Of a DNA stretch of 64,000 nucleotides, positions 43,645 to 53,709 are shown in pieces. The DNA is from Candidatus Fermentibacter sp. (GTDB taxonomy: Bacteria; Fermentibacterota; Fermentibacteria; Fermentibacterales; Fermentibacteraceae): contig JAUCPW010000004.1 in NCBI GenBank assembly GCA_030373045.1, forward strand, positions 62,001-126,000, written 5' to 3'. The notes under the pieces were generated by a model that did no database searches, had not been told where the DNA came from, and was given only the letters and a program-made list of their open reading frames with translations. Numbering within the stretch: position 1 is the first letter of the stretch; every line of letters begins with the position of its first letter. The translations under genes and the position numbers were made by a program.

Positions 43645-45402
43645 CTATTCGCCACCGACCGTACCCCTTATGACTTCCTCGAACGTGGTCATGCCGCGCT
43701 CGAGCTTCCTCAGGGCGGCCTCGCGCAGGTTGACCATGCCGGCGGCGAGGGCGGCCTTCTCTATCTGGATGCTGTTGGCGTCGCTCTCGATGAGCTGCCT
43801 GATCTCCTCGGTGACGGGCATCACCTCGAAGATCCCCTCCCGGCCCCTGTACCCGGTGTTGTTGCAGAAGTCGCACCCGGTGCCCTCGTGGAAGGTGAAG
43901 TTCGCGAACCGGGCGGGGTCGATGCCGGCCTCCACCAGGGCCTCGTCGGGCACGTGGACCTGCGCCTTGCACTTGGGGCAGATCCTCCGGATCAGCCTCT
44001 GGGAGCAGATGGCGATGAGCGAGGTGCTGAGCATGAACGGCTCGGTGCCCATGTCGATCAGCCTGTTGATCGTGCTGGGCGCGTCGTTGGTATGCGTGGT
44101 GGAGAGCACGAGGTGGCCGGTCAGCGCCGCCCTGATTGCGATCTGCGAGGTTTCCTGGTCCCTTATCTCGCCGACCATGATGATGTCGGGGTCCTGCCTC
44201 AGATAGGCCCTGAGCGCGGATGCGAACGTGAGGCCGATCTCCTCGTTCATCTGGACCTGGTTGATGCCCTTCAGGTTGAACTCGACCGGGTTCTCGGCGG
44301 TCATGATGTTGACGCCTATGTCGTTCAGCTCGGTGAGAGCGGAGTAGAGCGTGGTGGTCTTGCCGCAGCCCGTGGGCCCGGTGACAAGCACGATACCGTA
44401 CGGGCGCTTGATGGCGCGGCGCAGCTCCTTCAGGCTCTCGTCCTCCATGCCGAGCTTCTCGAGGTCGAGTATGACCTTGCTGCGGTCGAGCAGGCGGACC
44501 TCGACCTTCTCGCCGAAAAGGGTGGGCAGGGTGGCGAGACGCATGTCGACGAAGCGGTCGCCCACGCGGATCTTCTGCCGGCCGTCCTGCGGGAGGTGCC
44601 TCTCGGCGATGTTCATCCCGCCCAGGATCTTGAGCCTGCTGACTATGGCGGACCGGTACTTGCGGCTGGGGCGCATAACCTCGTGGAGCACGCCGTCGAT
44701 CCTGAACCTGATCCTGATGTACTTCTCGAAGGGCTCGAAGTGGATGTCGCTCGCGCCCCGCTTGACCGCGTCGGCGATGATGCTGTTGACGAGCTTGACC
44801 ACGGGCGAATCGGCCACGAGGCTGGAGATGTCCTCCTCCTCGACCGTCGTCCCGTCGTCCTCGTCCATGACCATCGACTCGAAGACCTCGTCGCCGACGA
44901 GGATGTTCTCGGACGCGATCGCGTCGCCGGGATCGTCCTTCTTCTCGACGATCGACTTCTGATCCAGCGACACGAGGGCCTCGGTCTCGGGGTAGAAGCG
45001 CCTTATGGCCCTGATGATCATGCTGGATGCGCAGATATGGGGCTCTATCTCGAGCCCGATGGAGAATCTGAGGTCGTCTATGGCGAAGAGGTTGTCGGGA
45101 TCGGTCATGGCGACGACGAGGACCTTGCCGTCCTTGCGGATGGGCACCACCTCGTACCGCCTGGCGACCTCCGGGGGGACGAGCTTGATGATGGCGTTGT
45201 CGACATCGACGTCGTCGAGGTTGACGCTCTCGACCCTGTGCTGTTTCGCGAGGTTCTCGTTCAGGTCGCTCTCGGCGATGGCCTTTATCTTGACGAGGTT
45301 GAAGCCCAGCCGGCCGCCCTCGGCACGCTGCTGCTTGAGTGCCTGCTCGAGCTGATCGCGGGTGATCAGACCGGCTTCGAGAAGCATCTGGCCGAGTTTC
45401 AA
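43645..45402 (-). CDS. pilB: Type IV pilus extension ATPase PilB, first copy
   Basis: A ~585-residue GspE/PilB ATPase. It opens LKLGQMLLEAGLITRDQLEQ (T2SSE_N), and an acidic linker with DEDDGTTVEEEDIS follows. The catalytic part has Walker A GPTGCGKTTTLYS, Walker B DPDIIMVGEIRD and zinc cysteines CPKC and CDFCNNTGYRGREGIFE. The TTG at 45402 is the only fitting start. It leads the pil operon (pilB1-pilB2-pilT-pilC-pilS-pilR). A TTGACA promoter lies ~110-135 bases upstream, and sprA is the gene before it. Confidence 0.92.
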   Translation of the reverse strand: MKLGQMLLEAGLITRDQLEQALKQQRAEGGRLGFNLVKIKAIAESDLNENLAKQHRVESVNLDDVDVDNAIIKLVPPEVARRYEVVPIRKDGKVLVVAMTDPDNLFAIDDLRFSIGLEIEPHICASSMIIRAIRRFYPETEALVSLDQKSIVEKKDDPGDAIASENILVGDEVFESMVMDEDDGTTVEEEDISSLVADSPVVKLVNSIIADAVKRGASDIHFEPFEKYIRIRFRIDGVLHEVMRPSRKYRSAIVSRLKILGGMNIAERHLPQDGRQKIRVGDRFVDMRLATLPTLFGEKVEVRLLDRSKVILDLEKLGMEDESLKELRRAIKRPYGIVLVTGPTGCGKTTTLYSALTELNDIGVNIMTAENPVEFNLKGINQVQMNEEIGLTFASALRAYLRQDPDIIMVGEIRDQETSQIAIRAALTGHLVLSTTHTNDAPSTINRLIDMGTEPFMLSTSLIAICSQRLIRRICPKCKAQVHVPDEALVEAGIDPARFANFTFHEGTGCDFCNNTGYRGREGIFEVMPVTEEIRQLIESDANSIQIEKAALAAGMVNLREAALRKLERGMTTFEEVIRGTVGGE

Positions 45403-45510
45403 GCTGGTCCAGCCCCTCTCTGTGGATGCTGCGGCGAGCGCATGACCGAAACGTGCGCGCCGCGGACGGGCTACCCCTGCACCGCCGGCAACAACGGTCT
45501 CGTTCCATGA

Positions 45511-45539
45511 ATTTTCGCTGTCTGGAGGGGCTCTGTCAA
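45511..45539 (-). promoter_or_regulatory. Sigma-70 type promoter for the pil operon
   Basis: A perfect TTGACA (45534-45539), a 17-base spacer and GAAAAT (45511-45516) on the minus strand, in the 155-base gap between sprA and pilB1. The leader would be ~100 bases. Confidence 0.45.
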
Positions 45540-45557
45540 TGAACGGGAGGGCTGCGG

Positions 45558-48500
45558 CTAGAAGTTGATCGTCACCCAGACGTCCAGGCCGACGTCCTTC
45601 TGGTCGTAGACCGAGTTGACCCTGTCCGTCTTCCAGCCGTAGATGGCGGTCATCCCAGCGGTCACGGTGCCGAAGTCGTAGTTCGCCGAAGGCTCGATCC
45701 TCCATTCCACCCTGTCGCTCTGCGTCTGGTCCTCGTAGCCGGGGATCTCTATGAAGGAGGACGTCCTCGACCTCGTGATCTTCAGGGCGGTCGTGAGATC
45801 GCTCTGGAAGCTGACCCTCAGGCGGTCGAGGAGCGGCAGCGGGATGGCGATGCCGCCGGGGGCGCTGAAGGCGTACTGCACGTTGAGCTGGAAGCTGTTG
45901 CTGTTGCTCCTGGTGCGCGCGTTGGTGCCCGTGAAGTTGCGGGTCGAGGTGGTGGTGAGGTTGTTCGAGAACGTGACCTGGACCTCGTTCTTCAGCGTGC
46001 CCGTGACGCTGAACAGCGGCGCCCACCTGACCGACTCTGTCCTGCTCGTCGGTATGTACTCGTCCTCCTCGAAGCGCCCGCTCTCGCTGGTCTCGAACCT
46101 GTAGCCCGTGCTGAGGCTGCCCGAGCGCAGCAGGCCGGCCAGGGGCCTGAAGCGCTCGAGACCCGTCCACGACAGGGACACGGATGGCCAGGTCTTCGAG
46201 ATCTGCCTGTTCCAGTAGCCGGAGTAGTAGTGGCGGGTGTCCGTGCGCGAGTATTCCGACCGGAACGCCATCGTCGTGAAGAAGCGCACCCCGCTCGAGA
46301 CCTGCAGGTTGTCGCTGGTCGTCCTGTCGTATGGATCGATCCCGTCGAGCAGAGGCTCGAGGCCGAACCTGTAGGAGTATCCCGGATAGTAGCCGAGCTC
46401 GTTGTACTCGGTCCCCACCGTTCTCGAGAACACGATCGTCGGATCCGTCACGTTCCCCGCCCACCTGTCGAGCTTCGAGAGGATCCAGCGCGGGCTCCCC
46501 GGGGCTGCCTGCTCGTCGAAACGCTCGTCCCGCAGCCTGGCCAGGGATCTAAGGGCCTGGACGAGGCCGAGGCGGAGGTTCAGCCGCCTCGTCGCGGAGA
46601 CGGCGACGTCGGGGCTCCCCAGCGAGTCGCTCCCGGAGGCGGTATGGGGCGCGAGCCTGCTCGAGTTGTACACCGCGTCGTAGCTCAGCCTGGGTATGAC
46701 GAGGCGGAAGAAGTCGAAATCCTGGGAGAGGCTCAGGCTCTGGTTGCGGTTCGTCTCCCTGCCCGTGTTCATCGAGAGGTCGCCCTCCCACGGATACAGG
46801 AGGTCCCTGCCGACGCCCAGGGAGAAGGAGGAGCTCTGCCCCTTCCAGAACCCGAAGGAGAGCGAGAAGCTCGTCCCGAGGGTCCTGGCCCTGGTGTTCC
46901 GTGTCTGGACCGTGTCCTCGTCGCCCAGCTCCCACCTCGTATCCCACGAGTTCTGCCTCACCACGTCCCATGCGATCCTCGTGGGCCACGGGCTGAAGAA
47001 CTCCGCCACGGGGAGGCTGAAGAGGCGCATCTGCGGAAGCGGAAGGTCGTACTGCACCTCGCCGCGGGCCGACTGGAGCGAATCCATGTAGGTCGGTGAC
47101 CTGCCGTTCGAGACGCCATAGGAATGGCTGAACTGCCATGGGTCGAGGATGTACCGCGAGAGCCCCGTGGACCCCGACCTGTTGCGCCGCAGCGTCAGGC
47201 CCGTGTCCCACTCGTCGGTCTGGGTGCGGTTCTCCCAGGCCTCTTCGCCCTCGAGCCTCCTGTCGGAGCTCGACTCGAACCGGGGTTCCGAGATCTGCCT
47301 GCTGATGGCGAAGGTTGCAGGCATGGAGAGATACCAGGTTCTCGGGGTGAACTTCTCGGCGTAGAGGGTGACATCGGAGGCATAGCGGGTCGTGGTGCTC
47401 CCCTGACCGCTGGATGCGCCCAGGCCGTGGAAGTCGGCTCCCATGCGCCTGTAGTCACCGGTGAGACGCACCAGGTCGGCCATCTCGACGGTCGTGCTCA
47501 GCCTCCTGGCCAGATCGGGCTCGCTGTAGGGCCCGAGGAGGACGATGTCGTCCATCCAGGCCTCCGTGGAGAGGACGAGGCCGGTGTCGTTCCTGATGCC
47601 GGCACTCAGGACCATCACGTCGGAGAGGCTGGGGTTGCCCCTCACCGCGATGTCGCCCAGCCTCAGGTAGGGGAGCCCCCGCTGCTGCTTGAGCTCCCTC
47701 ACCGCCGTCAGGTCGTCCAGGTCGACCTGGACCTCCTGCCAGCCCGGCTGGAGCTGCGTGCTGACCTCGTAGTAGTTCAGGGTGTCCCTGCCCAGCCTGA
47801 AGAAGAACTCGCCGGCGGCCGCGAGGTCGCCGTGGACCGGGTATCTCACCGTCCGGTAGGAGGTGTAGTCCTCGGAAGAGTAGTAGTACTGGGTCGCCAT
47901 GGCCTCGTGCCCCGGCAGGATGCCGGCCACCTCGATCGCGATCGACTGCTCCAGCTTGATGTCGCCGTTGTCGTCGCGCCCGGGGCTGACTCCGGGGGGC
48001 GGGTCGTCGTGGTACTCCTGGTTGTCCTGGTTGTTGACGGTGGAGACGACCAGTTCCTCGCCGGGCATCGCGGGGACTCCGATGCTGTCGAACGGGACCA
48101 CGGCGCAGGGCTCCCAGCGGTTCCCGACTATCTCGAACTCGTATACGTCGATCGTGTCCTGCTGTGTGAATCCGTCCATCCAGAGCCGCGCATAGCAGAT
48201 CTTCTCCCAGGTGGGTTCCGACCCGGAGGCCTGAGGGACAGTAACAAGGGTGGAATCCGAGAGCGGCACCTCGATCAGGACCCATCCGTTCTCGTTCGGC
48301 CCCGAGATGAAGTAGTCGGGATCGTCGAGCGGGATGGTGATCCTGAAGAACGAGCTGGTCCTGTCGAGCATGCCGTTCCTGTTCAGGTCCTCGGTGTCGA
48401 GCTTCGTGTTCCCCTGGGTTCCGTTTCTCCCGGCGTATCCGTTTGTATTGTAGTTGTCGCGGTTGGGGTCTCCCCCTGCCGGCGGGAACTCCTCGTCGTC

Positions 48501-51152
48501 CATGAGTCCGTCGAGGCCGGTATCCTCGCTCGAACCGGTCGTGATGTTCAGGATCCCGTCGCCGTTGGCGTCCTCGGTGTCCAGCTCTCCGTTGGAGCGA
48601 AGCTCGAGGACGTCCCCGCTCCTCTCGAGCCAGTACGAGTCCTCGTCGATCCTCTCGCCCAGGTCGAGGTAGAGGTTCGCGTTCTGCGCCGACCCCGTCG
48701 CCCTGACGTACAGCCTGACGTGGGTCTTGGAGGAGAAGTCGAGCCCGTAGGGATCGAGACATCTCATCACGCCGCCCCATGACGCGGGGTTGTCCGCAGC
48801 CGGCGTGAAGGTCATCTCCATCACGGTGCTGACCCTCTCGCCCTCCTGGGCCTCGGGGGGGTTCTCCATTATCTCGCCCAGCGTGGGCTGGTCGATTCTC
48901 TCGAAGTTGTACCACGAGAGCCCGCCCGGCGGGTTGATGAGCGGGGAGAAGCCGCCGGGGGCGCTGGAGAAGTGCCAGTCGGGTCTGGAGGTGCTCAGGG
49001 GCAGGGAGGATTCGGTGCCCTCCATGTCGTCGATGTAGGCCTTGTTCCTGGTATTGGCGTCGGGGAAGCTGGCGGCAACCTCGCCCGAGATGACGAACCT
49101 GCTCCCGGCGTCGGTGCTGATGCCCGGCAGCAGGTTGACCGCATCGGTCAGGAACACCGGCTGGGCCTCGAACCTCGCGTCCAGGTCGGTTACGAGGGTG
49201 CGCGTCGGCTCCTCGCCCACCCTGGGCCGGTCGTCGGGTGTCGAGGAGTTCTCGAACATCGCCGTGGCTCCGATCCATGTGCCGTCGTCGATCCCGTAGA
49301 CGGCCCTGGTGCCGAAGAGGGTCTTCTGCTGGACGGCCATGAAGGGGAGGTACTCGAACCTCACGGTGAGCACGTTGTCGGGATTCTGCGCGAGTTCGGC
49401 GTACTCGCCCATGAGCGTCAGGATGCCCACCTCGTAGACGATCGTGTAGTCGACGTCGCGGGTTAGCGGCTGGGCGATGCCGTCGACGGTGAGGGTGACG
49501 ACCTCGCTGCCCGAGACGATGCCCATCCTGCCGAGCGAGAACGTCGTGGAGGCCGCCCTGTACTCGACCGCGATGAAGTACCTGCTGTCGGCTGGTTCGG
49601 GGTTCCTCTCGGAATAGACGAGGGGGTTCTCCACTTCGAGCGAATCGCTCTCGAAGGGCCTGTAGTCAGGGAACACGAGGTATCCGTTGTCCCAGTCGAC
49701 GGCGTTGTCCTCGTCGATCAGGCTTCCGTCGCCGTTGGTGTCGAGGCCCAGCAGCTCGATGAAGGGCACCCCGTTCTGGGTCGAGACCGGGTCCTGGCCG
49801 GGTTCGGTCAGGCAGATCGAGCAGTCGAAGCTCTCGGGCACTATGTTGTTGGAACCCAGGAAGTACCTGTTCCTGAGCTCGTAATGCCACGTTGCGTAGC
49901 TGGGCAGCGGGTTGCTCTCCTTGATCAGCTTCAGATCGAGCTCGCCCGGCGCCATGCTGCCGTAGGTCACGCCGTCGGCGACCATGCAGACCGCGAGCAT
50001 GTGGTTCTCGTTCACGGGCGAGTTGAACATCAGCGCGGTGCCGCCGTCTACAAGGACGTAGTCCTCGTCGGGCCCGGGGTTGAGCTGGTCCCACCAGCCC
50101 GATCCGGAGGAGTCGGGGAGGAACCAGGTGCCCTCCAGGGCGCCGGTCTCGTCGTTGTTGGTGCCGTCGAGGTCGTCCCTGAAGACGGTGATGCTAGTGA
50201 TGACGGGCTGGTAGGCCGAGTCGGGGAAGGTCAGATAGAACACGTTCTCGGCGGGATGGATGTCGAGGATCGAGTCGGTGACCATCTGGGCCTGGCCCAC
50301 GAACTCGGCGGACTCCGTGGAGCTCGCCTCCTTGCTGGCGATGGTGGTGATGTCCACGGGGCCGACCTGCGAGACGACCTTCGCCCCGAAGAGGCCCTCG
50401 TGCGGGATGCTGTAGGAGACGAACTCCGGTCCGGTGATCGAGAGGCTGACGTCGCCCATCTCGATCGACTGGATGATCTCGTCCTCCCAGCCCTCGTAAG
50501 CCAGGCGGATCCTGTTCTCGGGCTCGTATTCGCGCTCGGAGTTGTGGTCGACCTCGACGTGGATCTTCTCGCCGATGGTGCCGTTGAGCTGGACGGCCAG
50601 CTCCTGCTCCATCCTCAGGTCGGGGAAGAGCGAGCGGCTCTCCCCCTCGACCTCGACGGCATTGGGCCTGTAGTGGGTGATCCCCGACAGCGTGATCTTC
50701 TGATGGCCCGAGATGTCGAGCTGGCCGCCCTCTCCGATGGTTCGGGCGAGTATGGGCGGCATGTCGATGGGCAGATAGATGGTCGGCAGGAGGGAACCCT
50801 CCTCCCGCGAGCCGAGTACGCTGGATTCGCGGAAGGAATCGCGCAGGGTTAGCCTTGTCGACCCCAGCACCGACCTGTCGAGAACGGACGTGATCCGGCC
50901 GGACGACATCCTGGTGCAGGGAGTCGAACCGATGTATGCGCGCCAGGACATGAGCCCGTTCGAGACCGAGGGGTAGAACCGGATCGAGACACCCTGGATG
51001 GTGTAGAGCCTGGGCAGGGTGTCGGCGTAGACCGAGTACGGATCGACCGGGAAGAGGGACGGTGCGGAGATGGAGGCCCCGGCCGCCTCGCGGGGGAGCG
51101 AGAGCAGGGCGATGCCGCACACGAGGATCCGGCCGATGCGTTTCACAAGCAC
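45558..51152 (-). CDS. sprA: T9SS outer-membrane translocon protein SprA
   Basis: A ~1864-residue outer-membrane protein and the largest gene here. The GTG at 51152 follows TTGGAG and begins a signal peptide (KRIGRILVCGIALLSLPREAAGA). SprA-family features include GHQKITLSGITHYRPNAVE, LQVQLNGTIGEKI-like strands (LNGTIGEKIHVEVDHNSERE), a GPEFVSYSIPHEGLFGAK block, Ca-binding-like loops (DANGDGILN, DTNGDGSLIDED), and a C-terminal half of amphipathic strands such as LTGDYRRMGADFHGLG. In Flavobacterium SprA forms the very large translocon barrel of the T9SS. Here it would export the sorting-domain proteins. It diverges from lptF. Confidence 0.92.
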   Translation of the reverse strand: MLVKRIGRILVCGIALLSLPREAAGASISAPSLFPVDPYSVYADTLPRLYTIQGVSIRFYPSVSNGLMSWRAYIGSTPCTRMSSGRITSVLDRSVLGSTRLTLRDSFRESSVLGSREEGSLLPTIYLPIDMPPILARTIGEGGQLDISGHQKITLSGITHYRPNAVEVEGESRSLFPDLRMEQELAVQLNGTIGEKIHVEVDHNSEREYEPENRIRLAYEGWEDEIIQSIEMGDVSLSITGPEFVSYSIPHEGLFGAKVVSQVGPVDITTIASKEASSTESAEFVGQAQMVTDSILDIHPAENVFYLTFPDSAYQPVITSITVFRDDLDGTNNDETGALEGTWFLPDSSGSGWWDQLNPGPDEDYVLVDGGTALMFNSPVNENHMLAVCMVADGVTYGSMAPGELDLKLIKESNPLPSYATWHYELRNRYFLGSNNIVPESFDCSICLTEPGQDPVSTQNGVPFIELLGLDTNGDGSLIDEDNAVDWDNGYLVFPDYRPFESDSLEVENPLVYSERNPEPADSRYFIAVEYRAASTTFSLGRMGIVSGSEVVTLTVDGIAQPLTRDVDYTIVYEVGILTLMGEYAELAQNPDNVLTVRFEYLPFMAVQQKTLFGTRAVYGIDDGTWIGATAMFENSSTPDDRPRVGEEPTRTLVTDLDARFEAQPVFLTDAVNLLPGISTDAGSRFVISGEVAASFPDANTRNKAYIDDMEGTESSLPLSTSRPDWHFSSAPGGFSPLINPPGGLSWYNFERIDQPTLGEIMENPPEAQEGERVSTVMEMTFTPAADNPASWGGVMRCLDPYGLDFSSKTHVRLYVRATGSAQNANLYLDLGERIDEDSYWLERSGDVLELRSNGELDTEDANGDGILNITTGSSEDTGLDGLMDDEEFPPAGGDPNRDNYNTNGYAGRNGTQGNTKLDTEDLNRNGMLDRTSSFFRITIPLDDPDYFISGPNENGWVLIEVPLSDSTLVTVPQASGSEPTWEKICYARLWMDGFTQQDTIDVYEFEIVGNRWEPCAVVPFDSIGVPAMPGEELVVSTVNNQDNQEYHDDPPPGVSPGRDDNGDIKLEQSIAIEVAGILPGHEAMATQYYYSSEDYTSYRTVRYPVHGDLAAAGEFFFRLGRDTLNYYEVSTQLQPGWQEVQVDLDDLTAVRELKQQRGLPYLRLGDIAVRGNPSLSDVMVLSAGIRNDTGLVLSTEAWMDDIVLLGPYSEPDLARRLSTTVEMADLVRLTGDYRRMGADFHGLGASSGQGSTTTRYASDVTLYAEKFTPRTWYLSMPATFAISRQISEPRFESSSDRRLEGEEAWENRTQTDEWDTGLTLRRNRSGSTGLSRYILDPWQFSHSYGVSNGRSPTYMDSLQSARGEVQYDLPLPQMRLFSLPVAEFFSPWPTRIAWDVVRQNSWDTRWELGDEDTVQTRNTRARTLGTSFSLSFGFWKGQSSSFSLGVGRDLLYPWEGDLSMNTGRETNRNQSLSLSQDFDFFRLVIPRLSYDAVYNSSRLAPHTASGSDSLGSPDVAVSATRRLNLRLGLVQALRSLARLRDERFDEQAAPGSPRWILSKLDRWAGNVTDPTIVFSRTVGTEYNELGYYPGYSYRFGLEPLLDGIDPYDRTTSDNLQVSSGVRFFTTMAFRSEYSRTDTRHYYSGYWNRQISKTWPSVSLSWTGLERFRPLAGLLRSGSLSTGYRFETSESGRFEEDEYIPTSRTESVRWAPLFSVTGTLKNEVQVTFSNNLTTTSTRNFTGTNARTRSNSNSFQLNVQYAFSAPGGIAIPLPLLDRLRVSFQSDLTTALKITRSRTSSFIEIPGYEDQTQSDRVEWRIEPSANYDFGTVTAGMTAIYGWKTDRVNSVYDQKDVGLDVWVTINF

Positions 51153-51246
51153 AGATACTCCAACGCCGGCAGCCTGTTCCACGAATGCCGCCGGGATTGA
51201 GGAGGACGTTGTCCACGGGGTTTCGAGAGCGTATCATGGAGGCACC

Positions 51247-52617
51247 ATGAAGAAGCTGCAAGCTTACGCCGTCGCGGAGTTCACGCCGCCGTTCATCCTG
51301 TCGGTGGCCGTGTTCACCTTCGTGATGCTCCTCGACAAGCTGCTCGACCTGCTGGACATGATCGTCACCAAGGGCGTGCCCATGCGGACGGTGCTGGAGG
51401 TCTTCGTCCTCCTGCTGCCCTCGATGATCGCCGTGGTGGTGCCCATGGCCGTGCTCGCCGCGGTGCTCATGGCCTTCGGCAGGATGGCCGGCGACCTGGA
51501 GATCACGGCGATGAAGGCGTCGGGAGTAGGCATCATGACCACGATGTGGCCCGTGCTCGTCGTGGCTGCCCTCATGGCCGGCGCCCTGGTGTACTTCGGG
51601 AACAGCGTGCTGCCGGACGCGAACCACCTGGCGCGCAACCTGCTGCTCGACATCGGCACACTGAAGCCGTCGGCCCGGATCCTGCCCGGGATGTACGTCG
51701 ACGACATAGAGGGCTTCACGATCTTCGTCGACTCGAAAGACGACCTGACCGGCGAACTCGGGGGCATATACATCGAGCAGGTCCCGTCGGACGCGCCCTC
51801 CCGGATCATCACGGCCATGCACGGCCGCATGGAGCCCATGTCCGCCAACCGCATGCGGATAGTGCTGTGGGACGGCCAGATGCACGAGCTCGACGATGGC
51901 GACTACCGCATACTCGACTTCGAGAACTACACCATCGAGCTCGACCGCTCGGAGGAACTGGTGCGGAGGGAGCGGGAGAACCGCGGCGACAGGGAGATGT
52001 CGGCGCTGATGATGCGCTACGCCATCGATTCGCTGTCGACCGAGAGCGCCATGCTGAGGGACTCCATGAGGATCCTGGGCAGGGCTCCGCTCCTCGCGCT
52101 GGTTTCGGGCGAGCCGCCCTTCGCCGATCTGGCGGGGGACTCCACGGAAGATGGCGGGGGCGCGCTCGAGCCGCGGGCTTGGTACAACGTGTCCCGCAAC
52201 AATATCATGATGCGGGCATCCCAGCTCAGGATACTCGACGACAGATCGGCCTCGGCCGTGCGCACCATGAACAAGCTGGGGGTCGAGATCCACAAGAAGT
52301 ATTCCATTCCTGTGGCCTGCATCATCTTCGTCCTGCTCGGCGTACCGCTGGGGTTGTCCACCAGGCAGGGCAACGCCGGCATCGCTCTCGGAGTGAGCCT
52401 CCTGTTCATACTCGTCTACTATCTCTTCCTGCTCGGAGGCGAACAGCTCGCCGACAGGGGCCTGCTGCCGGCATGGCTCGCCATGTGGTCGGCCGACATC
52501 CTCATGGGTGCGCTCGGTGTCTATCTGACGATCCGGAGCATCAACGAGGGCAACCCGGTGCCCATCCCCGACCTGAAGCCCCTCGCCCGCAGGCTCGGCC
52601 TGATGCGGGAGGAGTGA
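51247..52617 (+). CDS. lptF: LptF/LptG family permease (first of pair)
   Basis: A 456-residue YjgP/YjgQ permease with three N-terminal helices (FILSVAVFTFVMLLDKLLDLL and others), a large periplasmic beta-jellyroll domain (residues ~125-330) and three C-terminal helices (HKKYSIPVACIIFVLLGVPLGL on). It works with LptBC to extract lipopolysaccharide from the inner membrane. Which of the pair is LptF cannot be told with certainty; the order suggests it. A GGAGG precedes the ATG, and the next gene overlaps its stop. Confidence 0.87.
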   Translation: MKKLQAYAVAEFTPPFILSVAVFTFVMLLDKLLDLLDMIVTKGVPMRTVLEVFVLLLPSMIAVVVPMAVLAAVLMAFGRMAGDLEITAMKASGVGIMTTMWPVLVVAALMAGALVYFGNSVLPDANHLARNLLLDIGTLKPSARILPGMYVDDIEGFTIFVDSKDDLTGELGGIYIEQVPSDAPSRIITAMHGRMEPMSANRMRIVLWDGQMHELDDGDYRILDFENYTIELDRSEELVRRERENRGDREMSALMMRYAIDSLSTESAMLRDSMRILGRAPLLALVSGEPPFADLAGDSTEDGGGALEPRAWYNVSRNNIMMRASQLRILDDRSASAVRTMNKLGVEIHKKYSIPVACIIFVLLGVPLGLSTRQGNAGIALGVSLLFILVYYLFLLGGEQLADRGLLPAWLAMWSADILMGALGVYLTIRSINEGNPVPIPDLKPLARRLGLMREE

Positions 52618-53708
52618 TGCTGGTCAGGAAGCTCGACATGTACGTCGGATCGAGGTTCGCGGGGATGATAGCGTCCACCGTGGGCGCCTTCGTCGTGATC
52701 TTCATATGCGTCGACGCATTCGAGCACTTCAGCAGGTGGGTGGACAAGGACGTGGGCCTGCCCACCTTCGCGAGGTATTACTTCTACGGCCTCCCCTACA
52801 TCGTCACGCTGGTGATGCCGGTGGCGATACTCCTCTCGTCGCTGTTCCTCGTGCATTCGCTGGCCAGGAGGAGCGAACTGACGGCCATGACCTGCGCCGG
52901 CATAAGCGTGCCGCGCACCTTCCTGCCCATGATCGTCACGGGTTTCGCGGCTTCGCTGCTGGTGATGTTCCTGGGCGACTCCATCGTCTCCGAGGGGCAG
53001 TACAGGCAGTCGGTCGTGAAGAGGGTGGAGATCGACAGGAGGGATCCCGTGGACTTCACCCGCAGGAGCATGTTCTCCTACCACACGCTCGGCGGGCTGT
53101 TCATGGAGATCGGCTACTTCGACGGAAGCACGGCCACCATGACCGACGTGACGATCCTCGATCTCGACGACAGTTCCAGGGTCGTCTCCAGACTGGATGC
53201 CGGGCGGATGCGGTACGAAGGCGGGGTCTGGCGGGCATCCGACGCCACGAGGAGGGATTTCGGACCGGGCGGCGAGGTCGTGGTGGAGCAGGCCGGGAAC
53301 CTGATCATCGAGGGGCTCCCGGAGACGCCCGGGGACTTCATGTCGAGGCCCAAGGCCCCCCAGGAGATGAGCTTCCTCGAGCTGCTCGAGTACATCAGGC
53401 GCGTCGAGTCGGCGGGGGGCGACACCAGGGGCGACCGCGTCGAGCTCTGGCTGAAGCTCTTCTTCCCCCTGTCGAACCTGATAATGGTCATGGTGGGGGC
53501 ACCGCTCGCCACGAGGAATCCCCGCAGCGGAAAGACGGCGGGGTTCGGCCTGGCGATCCTGCTGGCCTTCGTGTTCTTCTCGCTGGTGAGGTTCGGCCAG
53601 ACCCTGGGCCACAAGGGAGCCCTGGAACCCATCCTGGCCGCCAGCCTCGCCGACGTGTTCTTCATAGCAGTCGGCCTGTTCCTCCTCTTCCGCCCCCAGA
53701 CCAGCTAG
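52617..53708 (+). CDS. lptG: LptF/LptG family permease (second of pair)
   Basis: A 363-residue permease of the same family: MLVRKLDMYVGSRFAGMIAS, then three helices, a periplasmic domain around residues 115-265, and the C-terminal block WLKLFFPLSNLIMVMVGAPLA, the strongest family motif. The ATG shares one base with the TGA of the first gene (TGATG), so the pair is coupled. It shows the organism has an Lpt-type lipopolysaccharide export path. A solitary RAYT-type repeat follows its stop codon. Confidence 0.88.
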   Translation: MLVRKLDMYVGSRFAGMIASTVGAFVVIFICVDAFEHFSRWVDKDVGLPTFARYYFYGLPYIVTLVMPVAILLSSLFLVHSLARRSELTAMTCAGISVPRTFLPMIVTGFAASLLVMFLGDSIVSEGQYRQSVVKRVEIDRRDPVDFTRRSMFSYHTLGGLFMEIGYFDGSTATMTDVTILDLDDSSRVVSRLDAGRMRYEGGVWRASDATRRDFGPGGEVVVEQAGNLIIEGLPETPGDFMSRPKAPQEMSFLELLEYIRRVESAGGDTRGDRVELWLKLFFPLSNLIMVMVGAPLATRNPRSGKTAGFGLAILLAFVFFSLVRFGQTLGHKGALEPILAASLADVFFIAVGLFLLFRPQTS

Positions 53709-53709
53709 C

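Noticed and set aside
51209-51237. TTGTCC-17-TATCAT before lptF
   Set aside because: The implied start site lies three bases before the ATG, leaving the Shine-Dalgarno outside the transcript. Probably chance.
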